A stretch of 47,210 nt of DNA from Nostoc sp. CHAB 5836 (GCF_020829445.1 NZ_JAIVFV010000038.1:1-47210), one strand, 5' to 3'; shown: positions 16,770 to 25,085, numbered from the stretch's first letter. Translations and numbers: made by a program. Notes: generated by a model from the sequence alone, not told the origin.

Positions 16770-16817
16770 AATGGAAGTGGGGTTTTAAGAATAAGTTGCA
16801 CATCGCCTAATATAAGT

Positions 16818-17109
16818 CAATACGCTTGGGATAGGACTAGCCCTTTCAAGGTGAGTAAAAATTTTGGTCAATAAATTCCTCTTTAAGCTTTATACTCCGT
16901 GTCCTCTGCGCCTCCGTGGTTAAATAAATTACTTTTTAACCGCAGAGGCACAGAGAGCGCAGAGAGAAAAACACAGATTTTACGAGTCACCTTGAAAGGG
17001 GTAGGGATAAGACTAAAACCCTTGTCCAGTGGACAGTGTAGAGACGTTGCAATGCAACGTCTCTACAGGCCTATGGTTCTCCAGAAAATCCTTAACCCAA
17101 GCGTATTGG
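16818..17109. mobile_element. Element J: nested-hairpin unit with 9-bp direct repeats
   Basis: About 292 bp with ends CAATACGCTTGGG and CCCAAGCGTATTG, flanked by AATATAAGT at 16809-16817 and 17110-17118. Nested inside are inverted arms CCCTTTCAAGGTG/CACCTTGAAAGGGG, then a CTCTGCGCCTCCGTGGTT arm with its inverse, and a separate palindrome GTAGAGACGTTGCAATGCAA... at about 17038-17066. The right direct repeat overlaps the first five bases of C2, so J inserted after C2 was in place. Confidence 0.7.
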
Positions 17110-17113
17110 AATA

Positions 17114-17245
17114 TAAGTAAGTTGGCGCGAAAAAATCAAAGTATGTTACGAAACGTAAATAGCCTTAAAATCTTTACTAGTGACCAATTGACTTAGGACA
17201 AATGACAGCCTTAGCCAGTTAGCTTTAATTGCGCCGACCTACTTA
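17114..17245 (+). mobile_element. Element C2 (MITE-like)
   Basis: 132 bp from TAAGTAAGTTGGCGC to GCGCCGACCTACTTA; internal block GTTACGAAACGTAAATAG and a single TGACCAATTGAC segment without heptad expansion. It can serve as a compact reference copy. Confidence 0.85.
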
Positions 17246-17327
17246 TTTGCCAATATCCTGCTACTTTCTGAACCTGACTATTTGTAGAAGTCTAGTTAAA
17301 ACTATATATTTAGACTAGGTTTGAGAA

Positions 17328-17412
17328 CGGAGAGGGGGGGATTCGAACCCCCGTTAAGTTTCCCTAAACAGACTTTCCAGGTCTGCGCCTTAAACCGCTC
17401 GGCCACCTCTCC
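17328..17412 (-). tRNA. tRNA-Ser (GGA anticodon)
   Basis: On the minus strand the sequence folds as a class II tRNA: acceptor GGAGAGG pairing with CCTCTCC, D-arm GCCGAGCGGTTTAAGGC, anticodon arm CAGACCTGGAAAGTCTG with anticodon GGA, a long variable arm (TTTAGGGAAACTTAA region) and T-arm GGGGGTTCGAATCCCCC. The discriminator base is G, as expected for serine. It reads UCC/UCU codons. CCA is not encoded. Confidence 0.96.
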
Positions 17413-17518
17413 AGGTGTCACAAGTTACGATCATACTATAGAATCCTAGAAAATGCAAAGATAAAGTAAGATATTTTCCATTGAATCTGAAAGTCCCAAT
17501 CCCAAAACGCAAATCCAG

Positions 17519-17887
17519 ATGTCCCGTACATACACAATTAGAGTTCGCGATCGCGCCACTGGCAAAACATCCACCCTACAAGTGCCAGAAGACCGCTACA
17601 TCCTACACACTGCTGAAAAACAAGGGGTGGAACTACCATTTTGCTGCCGCAACGGGGCTTGTACCACTTGTGCCGTGAGGGTGTTGTCGGGAGAAATTTA
17701 CCAACCAGAGGCGATGGGATTATCGTCAGATTTACGTCGCCAAGGTTATGCCTTGTTGTGTGTAAGTTATCCTCGTTCTGACTTGGAGGTAGAAACACAA
17801 GACGAAGATGAAGTCTACGAACTCCAATTTGGACGCTATTTTGCTAGGGGGAGAGTTAAAGCGGGTTTACCCTTAGATGAGGAATAA
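17519..17887 (+). CDS. [2Fe-2S] plant-type ferredoxin with C-terminal extension
   Basis: Electron carrier with a [2Fe-2S] cluster. The 122-residue product has the ligand pattern Cys43-x4-Cys48-x2-Cys51 (CRNGACTTC) and Cys81 (LLCVSYP). It starts TYTIRVRDRATGKTSTLQVPEDRYIL and carries a tail of about 30 residues beyond the fold (YELQFGRYFARGRVKAGLPL) not found in photosynthetic PetF, resembling the FdC-type ferredoxins of cyanobacteria and chloroplasts. Its stop overlaps the start of the next gene by 11 bp, suggesting translational coupling. The redox partner is unknown. Confidence 0.88.
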   Translation: MSRTYTIRVRDRATGKTSTLQVPEDRYILHTAEKQGVELPFCCRNGACTTCAVRVLSGEIYQPEAMGLSSDLRRQGYALLCVSYPRSDLEVETQDEDEVYELQFGRYFARGRVKAGLPLDEE

Positions 17888-18458
17888 AAAATTCAACCTC
17901 ACCAAAGTATTAATGGCTGTGCGTATTGGTGACTGGGTGCGAAAAATAGCCATTTTGGCTTGCTTATTGCTCTTGGTGAGTTGTCAAGGTAAAACCCAGC
18001 GGCCAAACAATGAGGCTCAGGTAAAAGTAGCGCGGGTAGTTAGTGGGCAAAGCTTGGAAGTGTTAGGTATGGATGAAAAACCAAATTTGATTTCCCAAGT
18101 GCGCTTAGTTGGTATTGATGCACCAGATTTGCGACAGAGGCCTTGGGGGGAAGGAGCAAAAGAACAGTTAGAGAATCTAATTGGTGGCGCAGAACAGTCG
18201 GTAACGCTGGAGTTTGATTTAGAAGCAAAAGATAAAATCGGGCGAACTCTAGCTTATGTGTGGAAAAATCAGCTGTTGTTGAATGAAGAATTGGTGAAAC
18301 AAGGGAATGCAATGTTTGTTGAGCGATCGCCTAACCACAAATATGACCAGCGTTTAGAACGTGCCCAACAATGGGCTAGACTCATGGGCAAAGGAATCTG
18401 GAACCCGGAAAAACCCATGCGCCTCACGCCCTCTGAGTTTCGCCGCCAAAATCTTTAG
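17877..18458 (+). CDS. Thermonuclease-like (SNase) lipoprotein
   Basis: A 193-residue exported protein with a lipobox LVSC ending at Cys36, so it is likely anchored in a membrane after lipidation. The body is a staphylococcal-nuclease domain: VKVARVVSGQSLEV, VRLVGIDAPD (Arg76, catalytic type), a GEGAKEQLENLI segment, DKIGRTLAYVW (Arg123) and LLNEELVKQGNAMF. Such enzymes cut DNA and RNA with calcium. The ATG at 17877 lies within the ferredoxin gene; a second in-frame ATG at 17913 would still leave a workable signal peptide. The stop codon TAG is the first part of repeat G1. Confidence 0.85.
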   Translation: MRNKKFNLTKVLMAVRIGDWVRKIAILACLLLLVSCQGKTQRPNNEAQVKVARVVSGQSLEVLGMDEKPNLISQVRLVGIDAPDLRQRPWGEGAKEQLENLIGGAEQSVTLEFDLEAKDKIGRTLAYVWKNQLLLNEELVKQGNAMFVERSPNHKYDQRLERAQQWARLMGKGIWNPEKPMRLTPSEFRRQNL

Positions 18459-18547
18459 ACATAGGAGTGAAAAGAATGTAGAGACGTAGCAGTGCTACGT
18501 CTCTACAAGGGTTCTGGGTAACGCATATTTAATTTCACCAGATGTCT
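18457..18547. repeat. Element G1
   Basis: 91 bp with imperfect inverted ends (AGACATAGGAGTGAAA and TTTCACCAGATGTCT) enclosing the palindrome GTAGAGACGTAGCAGTGCTA and its continuation. It overlaps the preceding gene's stop codon. An inverted copy is at 25240-25332. The remaining spacer to 18954 has a small CCCCACCT...AGGTGGGG hairpin (about 18574-18616) and no gene. Confidence 0.75.
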
Positions 18548-18954
18548 TTTGAACAGAAATGTTCTTCCGCAGTCCCCACCTAAAAATACTTGGAAATGTT
18601 TACATTTTAGGTGGGGTTAGGGAGAACCAAAATAAAAGTGAATCTTCATTGTAGTAGAATAATACTGGTACGGCAAAGCGAAATTTCGTAGAGGCACGAC
18701 CATTTACAGCAATTATTTATTTAGGAATTGCTAGTTTTTCTGGGGTTTGGGTAGACAAAAGTTTCTACGATTCACTGAGGACGCCATTATGCCTGGGAAC
18801 GCTTAGAAGTCTTTTGGCTTCAAAAGCGCAAGAATCCCCAACCATAATCGCAAGATTTGCTTGGCGGTGCGTTCAAGAGTAGGGAGCAAAAGAGACAACT
18901 AACTCCCTCCTACCTCCCTTACTTTGTCTTAACTGAGCCATGAATCAGACTCAA

Positions 18955-21369
18955 CTAAATAGTGATAAAAGTTTCAGCCAAGAGTGATACCGCACTGACC
19001 GCATCTAACTTCGCCAAGACTAGATTGTTAGAAGTATTCACAATCAAGGATTGACTTCCTTGTTGTCCTATGGACAATTGACCGAACTTGAGACCACCCG
19101 ATAAAGCAATCAGATCTGTACCTACTTTAAAGTCAGTAATCAAGTCCGTGCCCTCACCAGGAGCCAATACAAAGGTGTCAGTACCAGAGCCTCCACCAGT
19201 CAGCACATCATTACCTTTACCACCATAAAGCCAGTCGTTACCGTTATCACCGTAAAGCCAGTCGTTACCATTATCACCGTAAAGCACGTCATTACCACTT
19301 TGTCCCCAGAGAGTATCGTTTCCGTTGCCTCCCCAAAGTTGGTCATTTCCGAAATTACCGATGATGGTATCGTCTCCCCCAAGGGCATAAATCCTGTTGG
19401 CTGGGGCATTCCCTTTTAAGTACTCCGAATCGTCAGTGCCATTGAGAAGTTGAGCAACTGTGCCAGTAATAGCAATGTCAAAGGGGCTTTCGTCACTATC
19501 ATTGTTTTTGAAACTGAGGTTGCCAGTGTAGGTTCCTGGTGTAGTGGTGTTTAGTGCCACAGATAGGGTCGTAGAAGCCTTGGCAGCCACAGTCGCAGGT
19601 AGGGTTTTTACCAAACTAAAGCCTTTGGGAAGTTCCAGATTACTCAGTTTGAGTGTGGCTGTGCCTGTGTTCTTAATAGTGAAGGTTTTAGTCAAAGTAC
19701 TACCAACAAGGACGTTGCCGAAGTCAATGTTACTGGTGTCGTCCACAATGTCAAGTTTGCCATTGAGAACTTGAATTTCTGGAGCAGTATTAACTTTGCC
19801 ACTGATCGCAAAGTCAAAGAGGCTTTCGTCAATATCGTTGTTGTTAAAACTCAGCTTGCCCTTGTAGGTTCCAGCTTTAGTCGTATCCAGTCCTACAGAT
19901 AAAGTGGCAGAAGCATTTACAGCCACAGTCGTAGGTAAGATTCCTACCAAACTAAAGCCTTTGGGAACTTGCAGATTACTTAGTTTGAGTGCGCCTGTGC
20001 CCGTATTCCGAATAGTAAAGGTTTTGGTCAGGGTGTCGCCAACAAGGGCGTTACCTAAATCAATAGCACTAGTACTGCCGTCCACAATGCTAAATGCGCC
20101 ATTAAGAACTTGAATTTCCGGAGTAGGCTTAATACCGGCTTCCTTTGCACCCATATCAATCACTGCGGTGCCATTACCATCACCATCCACAGGAATATTC
20201 TTAGTGATGCTATTGAAGATATTGGAACCAGCATCGATCGCAGGACTTCCAGGTTTGAGCCGAAAGTCACTATTTGCTGCATCAACAAACAACGGGTCTT
20301 TGTTTATAGTATTTTCTAATCCTGTACCTTTACCTTTAACAGCTCCGTTGTAAGCAATGTTATTGCCAAATGTAGTATTACTAGAATTCTCAGTGAGAAT
20401 GGTCAACTCTCCGTTACTTGCATACATGATATTGTTGTAGACCTGAACATTTTTAACACTGTTAAGGAAAATTTCTCCCTTTGAAAGTATTTGGGAATTG
20501 TGATAAGTTGTATTATTTACAATGTCTACAGAGTTTACTCCTTTGAAAAGCTGAATAGCTGCCCCACCATTGTTGTAAATGGTGTTATCACTGATTAAGG
20601 CTTTACCAGTGTAAGCAACCCTTCCAACATAAGAGTAGTCAAGCATTATTCCATGACCCTCAGTTATTTCTCCTGCCTTCAGCCAAGGAACTAATTGTTT
20701 ATTATCAAAAGAGGTATTACCTCGAATAATTACTTTGTAATCTGTGACGTTTTGATCATAGTTCCAAAGTTCAAACATTGTAATTCCTTGGTTTCCATGA
20801 GGTGAGTACCAAGCATTTCCAGAAACGACATTGTTTTCTACTGTAACGTAGTCACTTTGTGTTGTTACAATCCCGGCTCCTGGAAACTTAGAAACGTTGT
20901 TATTGTTAATTGTGATGTGATGTGAATTTAGCGTTTTGTTGCTATTCCTGAATATTCCAACATAAATACCGTTCCCAGATGTTGCTGGGTTATTCATATT
21001 CTCTTTTTCCTGGAGCGCATATTCTAATGTAATTTCATCTCGTGCTCCTACTAATGTCAAGCCTTCAACTACTATGTAAGAAGAGCCTGAAATTGATACA
21101 CCATTCCAAATATTTTTGCCTGCTTCTAAAACAGGTGTGTGTCCAGGATACGCAGTAAATGTGATCGGTGCGTCAGCCCTACCATGCTTATTTGCAATAT
21201 TCAGAATCGTAGAGTAAGGCGAGGTGTAAGTACCATTCATCACATAGACAGTATCACCTGCTTCCACCAAGTATGCAGCTTCTTGAAGAGTGCGGAATGC
21301 TGCGTCTTCTTTTAATCCTGAGTTTTGATCATTACCTGTTCCAGAAACGTAGTATGTTTTGCCAGCCAT
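18955..21369 (-). CDS. Secreted beta-helix protein with two choice-of-anchor repeats and RTX tail
   Basis: An 804-residue protein. Residues 1-400 are a right-handed parallel beta-helix (start KTYYVSGTGNDQNSGLKED, DUF1565-like, then repeated NNNVSKFPGAGIVTT-style rungs), a fold used for polysaccharide binding or cleavage. Residues about 420-645 hold two near-duplicate Hydin/choice-of-anchor-D repeats (ALVGDTLTKTFTIRNTGTG and VLVGSTLTKTFTIKNTGTA). Residues about 660-730 are RTX nonapeptides (GGNGNDTLWG, GDNGNDWLYG), then a serralysin-like end DTFVLAPGEGTDLITDF. No N-terminal signal: export is expected by a type I system, with calcium folding outside. Enzyme activity is unproven. Confidence 0.85.
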   Translation of the reverse strand: MAGKTYYVSGTGNDQNSGLKEDAAFRTLQEAAYLVEAGDTVYVMNGTYTSPYSTILNIANKHGRADAPITFTAYPGHTPVLEAGKNIWNGVSISGSSYIVVEGLTLVGARDEITLEYALQEKENMNNPATSGNGIYVGIFRNSNKTLNSHHITINNNNVSKFPGAGIVTTQSDYVTVENNVVSGNAWYSPHGNQGITMFELWNYDQNVTDYKVIIRGNTSFDNKQLVPWLKAGEITEGHGIMLDYSYVGRVAYTGKALISDNTIYNNGGAAIQLFKGVNSVDIVNNTTYHNSQILSKGEIFLNSVKNVQVYNNIMYASNGELTILTENSSNTTFGNNIAYNGAVKGKGTGLENTINKDPLFVDAANSDFRLKPGSPAIDAGSNIFNSITKNIPVDGDGNGTAVIDMGAKEAGIKPTPEIQVLNGAFSIVDGSTSAIDLGNALVGDTLTKTFTIRNTGTGALKLSNLQVPKGFSLVGILPTTVAVNASATLSVGLDTTKAGTYKGKLSFNNNDIDESLFDFAISGKVNTAPEIQVLNGKLDIVDDTSNIDFGNVLVGSTLTKTFTIKNTGTATLKLSNLELPKGFSLVKTLPATVAAKASTTLSVALNTTTPGTYTGNLSFKNNDSDESPFDIAITGTVAQLLNGTDDSEYLKGNAPANRIYALGGDDTIIGNFGNDQLWGGNGNDTLWGQSGNDVLYGDNGNDWLYGDNGNDWLYGGKGNDVLTGGGSGTDTFVLAPGEGTDLITDFKVGTDLIALSGGLKFGQLSIGQQGSQSLIVNTSNNLVLAKLDAVSAVSLLAETFITI

Positions 21370-22179
21370 AGATTTACTCCGAATGTATATAAAGGGGATT
21401 GGTAGTTATTTGAATGGGTGATCTGTCTGGACTCTTCAAAACAGTCGCAGTTGTGCGATCGCGACTTGAAATCGCGTCGGTTGTAAAAACGCTGTTGTAA
21501 AACTGAAAATTTTCTCTGCTGTCAACCGTTGATGGTTAAACTAGGGGTATCGATATGGTCAATCGTCAGGGTTTTGTTGAGAACAATCGGACGATTAGCG
21601 CATAGACGCTTCGCTCAGAAGGTTGCCAAATCGGCATGGTAAAATGCACCCCTGGCTGATAACTGAGGACTTAAAGTTGCAGTGTTCAAAATTAAATTGG
21701 TTGAAACTTTAGTAAGTTCACCCTTTAACTTAAGGGGACTAATGTAACAACTTAGTCGAACCTGTTCCAAGCGGTGTAATTGAGCTTTGTGAACTTAATT
21801 AAAAGTAACCTTTAAAAAAAGCACTTGATAACAGTAATTCTCCGTATTACAGTAAACTTTTTTACAACAAAGGCAGAAATATTATGGAAGGGTTGTGGTG
21901 GAGTTCTGTTAATTCCCAGTTTGTTTAACTAAGTTGGTGCGAAAAAATCAAAGTATGTTACGAAACGTAAATAGGCTTAAAGTCTTTACTAATGACCAAT
22001 ACAACTCTTGGAGAGTCTGCGCCAACGACTTCGCGGTTCCTGAGCGTAGTCGTTGGCGCAGCCTCTCGTAGAGAAGGGCAGTACAAGTGACCAATGACCA
22101 ATGACAAATGACAGCCTTAGCCAGTTAACTTTAATTGCGCCAACCTACTTATGCCGCCAACTTACTTAATCTTCAAAAT
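21370..22179. other. Gene-free spacer upstream of thiD
   Basis: About 810 bp with no convincing gene. It includes the divergent promoter regions of the RTX gene and thiD, an A+T-rich tract at 21790-21900, and repeat C3 with nested D2 (21930-22151). A further 16 bp (22153-22168) resembling the other end of family C finishes 12 bp before the thiD start. No TPP riboswitch pattern could be recognised. Confidence 0.6.
21930..22151 (+). mobile_element. Element C3 interrupted by element D2
   Basis: The family-C body (GTTACGAAACGTAAATAG ... CAGCCTTAGCCAGTTA) is split at a TGACCAAT heptad by the 88-bp D2 (22001-22088; ACAACTCTTGG ... GGGCAGTACAAGT). After D2 the heptads TGACCAA/TGACAAA resume for about four units. 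Confidence 0.8.
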
Positions 22180-23001
22180 ATGAACACTCAAATAAACTCC
22201 AGAATACCGGTTGCTTTAACCATTGCTGGTTCAGATAGTGGTGGCGGTGCAGGAATTCAAGCTGATTTACGCACCTTTGCTTTTCACTGTGTCCACGGTA
22301 CTAGCGCTATAACCTGCGTCACCGCACAAAACACTCTAGGAGTGAAAAGAGTTGATGCCATGCCAACAGAGGCTGTTATGGCGCAAATTCAGGCAGTAGT
22401 TGAGGATATTGGCGTACAAGCTGCCAAAACAGGAATGTTGCTCAATCAGGAAATTATCTTTGCAGTTGCCCAGCAGGTAGAAGCTTTACAAATCAATAAT
22501 CTAGTAGTTGATCCAGTAATGGTGTCACGTACAGGGGCACAATTAATTAATGATGATGCTGTGAAGACTCTGTGCCATGTCCTGATTCCCAAAGCGGTTA
22601 TAATCACGCCCAATCGCTATGAAGCGCAGATATTGAGCGGTTTACAAATTAATTCCTTGGAGGATATGCAAGCTGCTGCTGAAATTATTCACAAGACTTT
22701 AAAGACGAAGGCTGTTTTAGTCAAGGGTGGAGGTATGCAGGGAGATTTGCGTGGCATTGATATCTGGTTTGATGGGGAGAAGTTGGAAGTTTTGACTTGC
22801 CAGCAAGTAGAAACAAAAAATACTCATGGTACTGGTTGTACACTATCGGCTGCGATCGCTGCTAATCTGGCTAAGGGAAAAAACTTATGGCAGGCAGTGC
22901 AACAAGCAAAAGAGTATGTGACTACTGCACTCACTTACGCCCTAGATATTGGCGAAGGGCAAGGCCCTGTAGGGCACTTCTTCCCACTGTTACGAAATTA
23001 A
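22180..23001 (+). CDS. thiD: Hydroxymethylpyrimidine/phosphomethylpyrimidine kinase ThiD
   Basis: Thiamine synthesis kinase phosphorylating HMP and HMP-P. The 273-residue product starts MNTQINSRIPVALTIAGSDSGGGAGIQADLR; the GSDSGGGAGIQAD block is diagnostic, as are VVDPVMVS, TPNRYEA and the anion-hole motif NTHGTGCTLSAAIAANLA near the C terminus. The ATG at 22180 is chosen because an upstream in-frame start at 22135 would be encoded by repeat C3. The gene is followed on the same strand by a coiled-coil membrane protein and glnB, but gaps of over 150 bp argue for separate promoters. Confidence 0.93.
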   Translation: MNTQINSRIPVALTIAGSDSGGGAGIQADLRTFAFHCVHGTSAITCVTAQNTLGVKRVDAMPTEAVMAQIQAVVEDIGVQAAKTGMLLNQEIIFAVAQQVEALQINNLVVDPVMVSRTGAQLINDDAVKTLCHVLIPKAVIITPNRYEAQILSGLQINSLEDMQAAAEIIHKTLKTKAVLVKGGGMQGDLRGIDIWFDGEKLEVLTCQQVETKNTHGTGCTLSAAIAANLAKGKNLWQAVQQAKEYVTTALTYALDIGEGQGPVGHFFPLLRN

Positions 23002-23177
23002 CCGTGATCACGGAAATTAGAGCAGAGGGGGGACAAGGAGAATAACCCATGCGCCAATCAGAAATCTTTGCCCTTTGGATATTTTTCCATTATTCTTGGG
23101 CATAGTTTCAGGGGTGACTATCTCTGTTAGCATCTCTGTACGATCTAATTACTTTGATTTTTAATACCAAGCCCCCG

Positions 23178-23786
23178 ATGCGAACAACCATAGGTTCTGT
23201 TCACAGGAATTCGCCAACACAGACTACTCAAGCCTACCCACCCTCTGTACCACTATCTGTATACAGGGAATTGTCAACAGAGTTGCAAGCAGCACAGGCG
23301 AAGCTAAATGCACTCACCACCCAAAATCAGCAACTAGCACAAGAAAATCAACTATTACGCCAAGAAATTACTAAAGTTGTTGAGTCTTTTTCTCAGTTGC
23401 AAAATTTTGTGGATTCCCATGCTACACCTAGTTATTATCGAGCTACCCAAGCTTCTGGCGATGTAAAAAGTGTTGCGAAACAGCCACCAACACAAGCGCC
23501 TCCACGTCAGCAGGTTTCTCGTTCGCGTCCATCTGTTGTGCCCAAAGCACCACCCGATAAAAGTTGCCGCCAAGAATCTTCTGCACCTGTAATGGAAATG
23601 AATTTTTCGATACCAGAACCCATTTTTATAGAAGAGCAACAAGTAAGTTATTATTCTACTACTGAGCCAGATGCCAAGGAAGTTAGTGGTTGGTGGTTAA
23701 TTATCACCATCTTGCTAATCATGCTGACTGCCTTTAGCGCTGGATATTTCGTTGTACGTCCCTTGTTTGAACATCAGAAACGTTAG
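23178..23786 (+). CDS. Coiled-coil membrane-anchored hypothetical protein
   Basis: A 202-residue protein without a recognised family. After a Thr/Pro-rich start, residues about 28-70 form a Gln/Leu-rich coiled coil (TELQAAQAKLNALTTQNQQL). A low-complexity Pro/Gln/Ser linker follows, and near the C terminus one membrane segment (WWLIITILLIMLTAFSAGYF) with a short basic tail. The predicted topology is a tail-anchored protein with a cytoplasmic coiled coil. The ATG at 23178 is preferred to a TTG at 23154. It lies between thiD and glnB; whether it is linked to PII signalling cannot be told. Confidence 0.65.
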   Translation: MRTTIGSVHRNSPTQTTQAYPPSVPLSVYRELSTELQAAQAKLNALTTQNQQLAQENQLLRQEITKVVESFSQLQNFVDSHATPSYYRATQASGDVKSVAKQPPTQAPPRQQVSRSRPSVVPKAPPDKSCRQESSAPVMEMNFSIPEPIFIEEQQVSYYSTTEPDAKEVSGWWLIITILLIMLTAFSAGYFVVRPLFEHQKR

Positions 23787-23793
23787 TTAAAGG

Positions 23794-23829
23794 AATAAGA
23801 GTTTCAGAGAGTTATTGCGTAAGTCCGAT
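23794..23829. repeat. Right-hand fragment of element I
   Basis: The run GTTTCAGAGAGTTATTGCGT and the following AAGTCC match the right end of I2 (about 30290-30318). Its left half is absent here. It begins eight bases after the preceding stop codon. Confidence 0.6.
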
Positions 23830-23917
23830 GTTAGAACCTCGAAGATTATCCAATTAATAAATCCTTGCTGCTTCTCATGTCCCAAACTCTCAAGCAAAGC
23901 ATTTACATTTAAAAAAA

Positions 23918-23931
23918 GTGGTAATTATTAC
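23918..23931 (+). promoter_or_regulatory. Possible NtcA-type site upstream of glnB
   Basis: GTG-N8-TAC (GTGGTAATTATTAC), one mismatch from the NtcA consensus GTA-N8-TAC, lies 95 bp before the glnB start. NtcA control of glnB is established in cyanobacteria, but the expected TAN3T -10 box about 22 bp downstream is not clean here (TAGTTA). Weak call. Confidence 0.3.
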
Positions 23932-24007
23932 ATATCTTTTAGGAAAAGCACTGCTAGTTACAGCTTCCGACTGCGGATCTGGTTAGATATATAAACGAAG
24001 CTAGTAG

Positions 24008-24364
<357 letters not shown>

Positions 24365-24383
24365 AAAAGTTAGGAGTTAGGAG

Positions 24384-24980
24384 TTAGGAGTTAGGAGTTA
24401 GGCGTACTCCTAACTCTTCGAGTTGCGGAAGTAAAGCTGTAAAAGCCTTGCCTCTATGGCTAATTGACCCCTTCAACTCTCGTGTCATCTCAGCAAAGGT
24501 CAATTGCAACTCTTGCACATAAAAAATTGGGTCGTAGCCAAAACCACTATCACCACGAGGTGCGTGGAGAATTTCGCCGCGACAAACACCTTCAGATTCT
24601 AATACGATCGCACCATCAGGACGAGCGATCGCTACTGCACAAACAAATTGAGCTTGTCGATTGACTGCGTTACCCAATTCTTTCAATACCCTAGCAATGC
24701 GTTCTGAGTCAGTTTTGGCGTAACGTGCAGAATACACTCCTGGTGCGCCATTTAGGGCATCTATTTGCAAGCCAGAATCATCAGCAATTGCCCAGTTTCC
24801 TGTGGCTTTAGCAATTTGTGACGCTTTCAGACAAGCGTTGGCGGCAAAAGTTTCGCCCGTCTCTTCAATGTCTAATTCTTCAGGTTTGAGGGTTAATTCC
24901 CAACCTGAATTTTCTAGGTAAGCTTGCATTTCCCGCAACTTTCCTGGATTTCCTGTGGCTACTACAAGTAATTTGGTCAT
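24384..24980 (-). CDS. rdgB: Non-canonical purine NTP pyrophosphatase (RdgB/HAM1)
   Basis: House-cleaning enzyme hydrolysing dITP/ITP/XTP to monophosphates, keeping inosine and xanthosine out of DNA and RNA. The 198-residue product has the diagnostic TGNPGK (9-14), DDSG (67-70), GFGYDPIF (146-153) and SHRGKA motifs. Both ends touch repeats: the start codon and first codons (ATG ACC AAA) are part of a heptad tract extending upstream for 110 bp, and the last residues (RLTPNS) plus the stop are read from a TTAGGAG tract. The catalytic core is intact, so the enzyme should be active. Confidence 0.93.
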   Translation of the reverse strand: MTKLLVVATGNPGKLREMQAYLENSGWELTLKPEELDIEETGETFAANACLKASQIAKATGNWAIADDSGLQIDALNGAPGVYSARYAKTDSERIARVLKELGNAVNRQAQFVCAVAIARPDGAIVLESEGVCRGEILHAPRGDSGFGYDPIFYVQELQLTFAEMTRELKGSISHRGKAFTALLPQLEELGVRLTPNS

Positions 24981-25085
24981 TTGTCATTGGTCATTGGTCA
25001 TTGGTCATTTGTCATTGGTCATTGGTCATTGGTCATTTGTCATTTGTCATTTGTCATTGGTCATTTGTCATTGGTCATTTGTCAT
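24976..25085. repeat. TCATTGG/TCATTTG heptad tract upstream of rdgB
   Basis: About 15 tandem 7-bp units of TCATTGG and TCATTTG (STRR type) running directly into the rdgB start codon. Comparable tracts are at 36764-36856 and 41492-41571. Confidence 0.9.

Noticed and set aside
18700..18900. Possible second IS605-type end (AAGAATCCCC ... GTTCAAGAG)
   Set aside because: Only short resemblance, with no supporting frame upstream; too weak to call.
21660..22179. TPP riboswitch upstream of thiD
   Set aside because: The conserved CTGAGA and ACCTGA motifs in the right order could not be found; the leader is mostly repeat DNA.
23049..23105. 18-codon frame with a good Shine-Dalgarno between thiD and the next gene
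   Set aside because: A possible leader peptide, but nothing in its sequence or downstream structure supports attenuation.
24976..25085. Regular repeats considered as a CRISPR array
   Set aside because: Units are 7-bp tandem repeats without spacers; no cas genes in the window.
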